64,000 nucleotides of DNA from Actinomycetes bacterium (GTDB lineage: Bacteria > Actinomycetota > Acidimicrobiia > Acidimicrobiales > RAAP-2). The notes beneath the pieces were generated by a model. The model was not told the origin of the DNA. It ran no database searches and was given only the letters and a program-made list of their open reading frames with translations. The position numbers and the translations under genes are program-made. The stretch is taken from NCBI GenBank assembly GCA_021798955.1, contig JAJZBK010000001.1, positions 62,001 through 126,000 on the forward strand, in the 5' to 3' direction. This document shows, one piece after another, positions 63,284 through 64,000 of the stretch; positions within the stretch are counted from its first letter, which is position 1; every line of letters starts with the position of its first letter.

Positions 63284-64000
63284 GTGAGCACTCGGAAGGA
63301 GACCGCCGGCCACCCAGCAGCGGCCCGTGCCGTTCGCCGCCGCGACGAGCGACGCCGAGGCGGGCAGCGTGTCCCCACCGTCCACGAGGACCGGAGGCGT
63401 CCCCTCTTGGGCGTGCTCGCCGCCCTCGGTGCGGCGATCGTGGCTGCTGCCTGCACGGGCCCGCCACCGCACCGCAGCACCGGTGCAGGCGCCGCTACCA
63501 GCTCGCGACCACCGGCGACGGTAGCCACGCCGGCCCGAGCGGCTGGCTGGTCCGCCCCTCAGCCGGTGGCGCCTGGGCCACTCGACGAGGTGTCGTGCCC
63601 GACCACCTCGAGCTGCACCGCGGTCACCGGCACGTCGGCGTTCACCTGGGCAGGGGGGAACTGGTCCGGTCCCGTCACCCTGCCTGGCTTCGGCGGACCA
63701 CCTCCCGCTTCCGGACCGGCCGCCCTGGTCTCCTGTCCGACAGTAGGAACCTGCATCGCCGTCTCCGCCGACGGCACGAGCGCCCGCTCCACCGGCCCGA
63801 GCTGGCAACCGGCCGGCCAGCTCGTCGCCGCCCATCAGCCGACTGCCCTGTCGTGCTCCTCTCCGACCTTCTGCCTGGCCGTGGACGCCGAGGGCTTCTC
63901 CTACCACTACGACGGCTCCGGTTGGAACCAGACGGCGGGAGCCTGGGGCTCGGCAAGCGCCCTGTCGTGTGCCTCGGCGACCCTGTGCATGGCCGCCGAC
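63284..64000 (+). CDS. Secreted lipoprotein-like Cys-pair repeat protein, N-terminal part (cut by window edge)
   Basis: 239 codons are open from the GTG at 63284 to the window edge. An Arg-rich start is followed by LLGVLAALGAAIVAAAC, a signal peptide with a lipobox-like AAAC, then a Pro/Ala/Thr linker. From about residue 100 on there are repeats of the form VSCPT-x4-CTAV..GTSAFTW..WSGPV: four so far, each with a Cys pair and a Trp, the pattern of beta-propeller-like secreted proteins. Function unknown. Confidence 0.75.
   Translation, partial: MSTRKETAGHPAAARAVRRRDERRRGGQRVPTVHEDRRRPLLGVLAALGAAIVAAACTGPPPHRSTGAGAATSSRPPATVATPARAAGWSAPQPVAPGPLDEVSCPTTSSCTAVTGTSAFTWAGGNWSGPVTLPGFGGPPPASGPAALVSCPTVGTCIAVSADGTSARSTGPSWQPAGQLVAAHQPTALSCSSPTFCLAVDAEGFSYHYDGSGWNQTAGAWGSASALSCASATLCMAAD

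Overview
The window is high-GC bacterial DNA that reads as an actinobacterium. The evidence is a mycothiol S-conjugate amidase, a Mec-CysO-CysM cysteine cassette, four luciferase-like (LLM) genes plus one PPOX-type gene of F420-using families, DUF2469, DUF6314 and SCO6745-family proteins, a PspA-HtpX-PspAB stress operon, many GTG starts, and GTGA/ATGA stop-start overlaps. The class Acidimicrobiia is plausible but not proven from this sequence. Coding density is high, and there are no insertion sequences, rRNA operons or CRISPR arrays.

Layout. 1-2005 (minus): start of an MBL-fold hydrolase, then cysM, cysO and mec. 2130-3171: smpB and tmRNA, the trans-translation pair. 3544-12053: the most unusual region, a one-strand run of seven genes behind a single promoter/operator. 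It holds four paralogous CrtI/PYROXD2-type FAD oxidoreductases, two SCP2-like carriers and one repeat-tailed protein of unknown function, with most junctions overlapping or touching. 12163-23607: mixed envelope and metabolic genes (secreted protein, GT2 glycosyltransferase, polysaccharide deacetylase, LLM oxidoreductase, BioY, DUF6314, diacylglycerol-kinase-like protein, GH3 glycosidase with a PA14-like insert, RNA m5U methyltransferase, nitroreductase). 23762-24779: tRNA-Gly(UCC), a stretch without a convincing gene, then a small membrane protein behind three successive inverted repeats.

24957-38986: VOC, HAD and DedA proteins, alpha/beta hydrolase, PD-(D/E)XK nuclease, PAP2, DsbA-like protein, two LLM enzymes (one coupled to an SPFH protein), ChbG-like deacetylase, mca, and pspA-htpX-pspAB. 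39065-42392: pterin carbinolamine dehydratase, fumC, nfo and a PPOX protein. 42472-60768 (all minus): the conserved information-processing block, transcribed as acpP-rnc-mutM-smc-ftsY-ffh-rpsP-khpA-rimM-trmD-rplS-DUF2469-yraN, then DUF2079 and an enoyl-CoA hydratase, then comM-dprA-LLM. 60932-64000: SCO6745-family protein, acyl-CoA dehydrogenase, and the start of a secreted Cys-pair repeat protein cut by the window edge.

How the genes fit together: the left cassette makes cysteine from a protein-bound thiocarboxylate and feeds the thiol economy in which Mca acts. The SRP pair (ffh, ftsY), ribosomal proteins and rRNA/tRNA modification genes form the growth block. The FAD/SCP2 cluster most likely works on a hydrophobic, carrier-delivered substrate. 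That substrate cannot be named from sequence, and the cluster is the best candidate here for an undescribed pathway.
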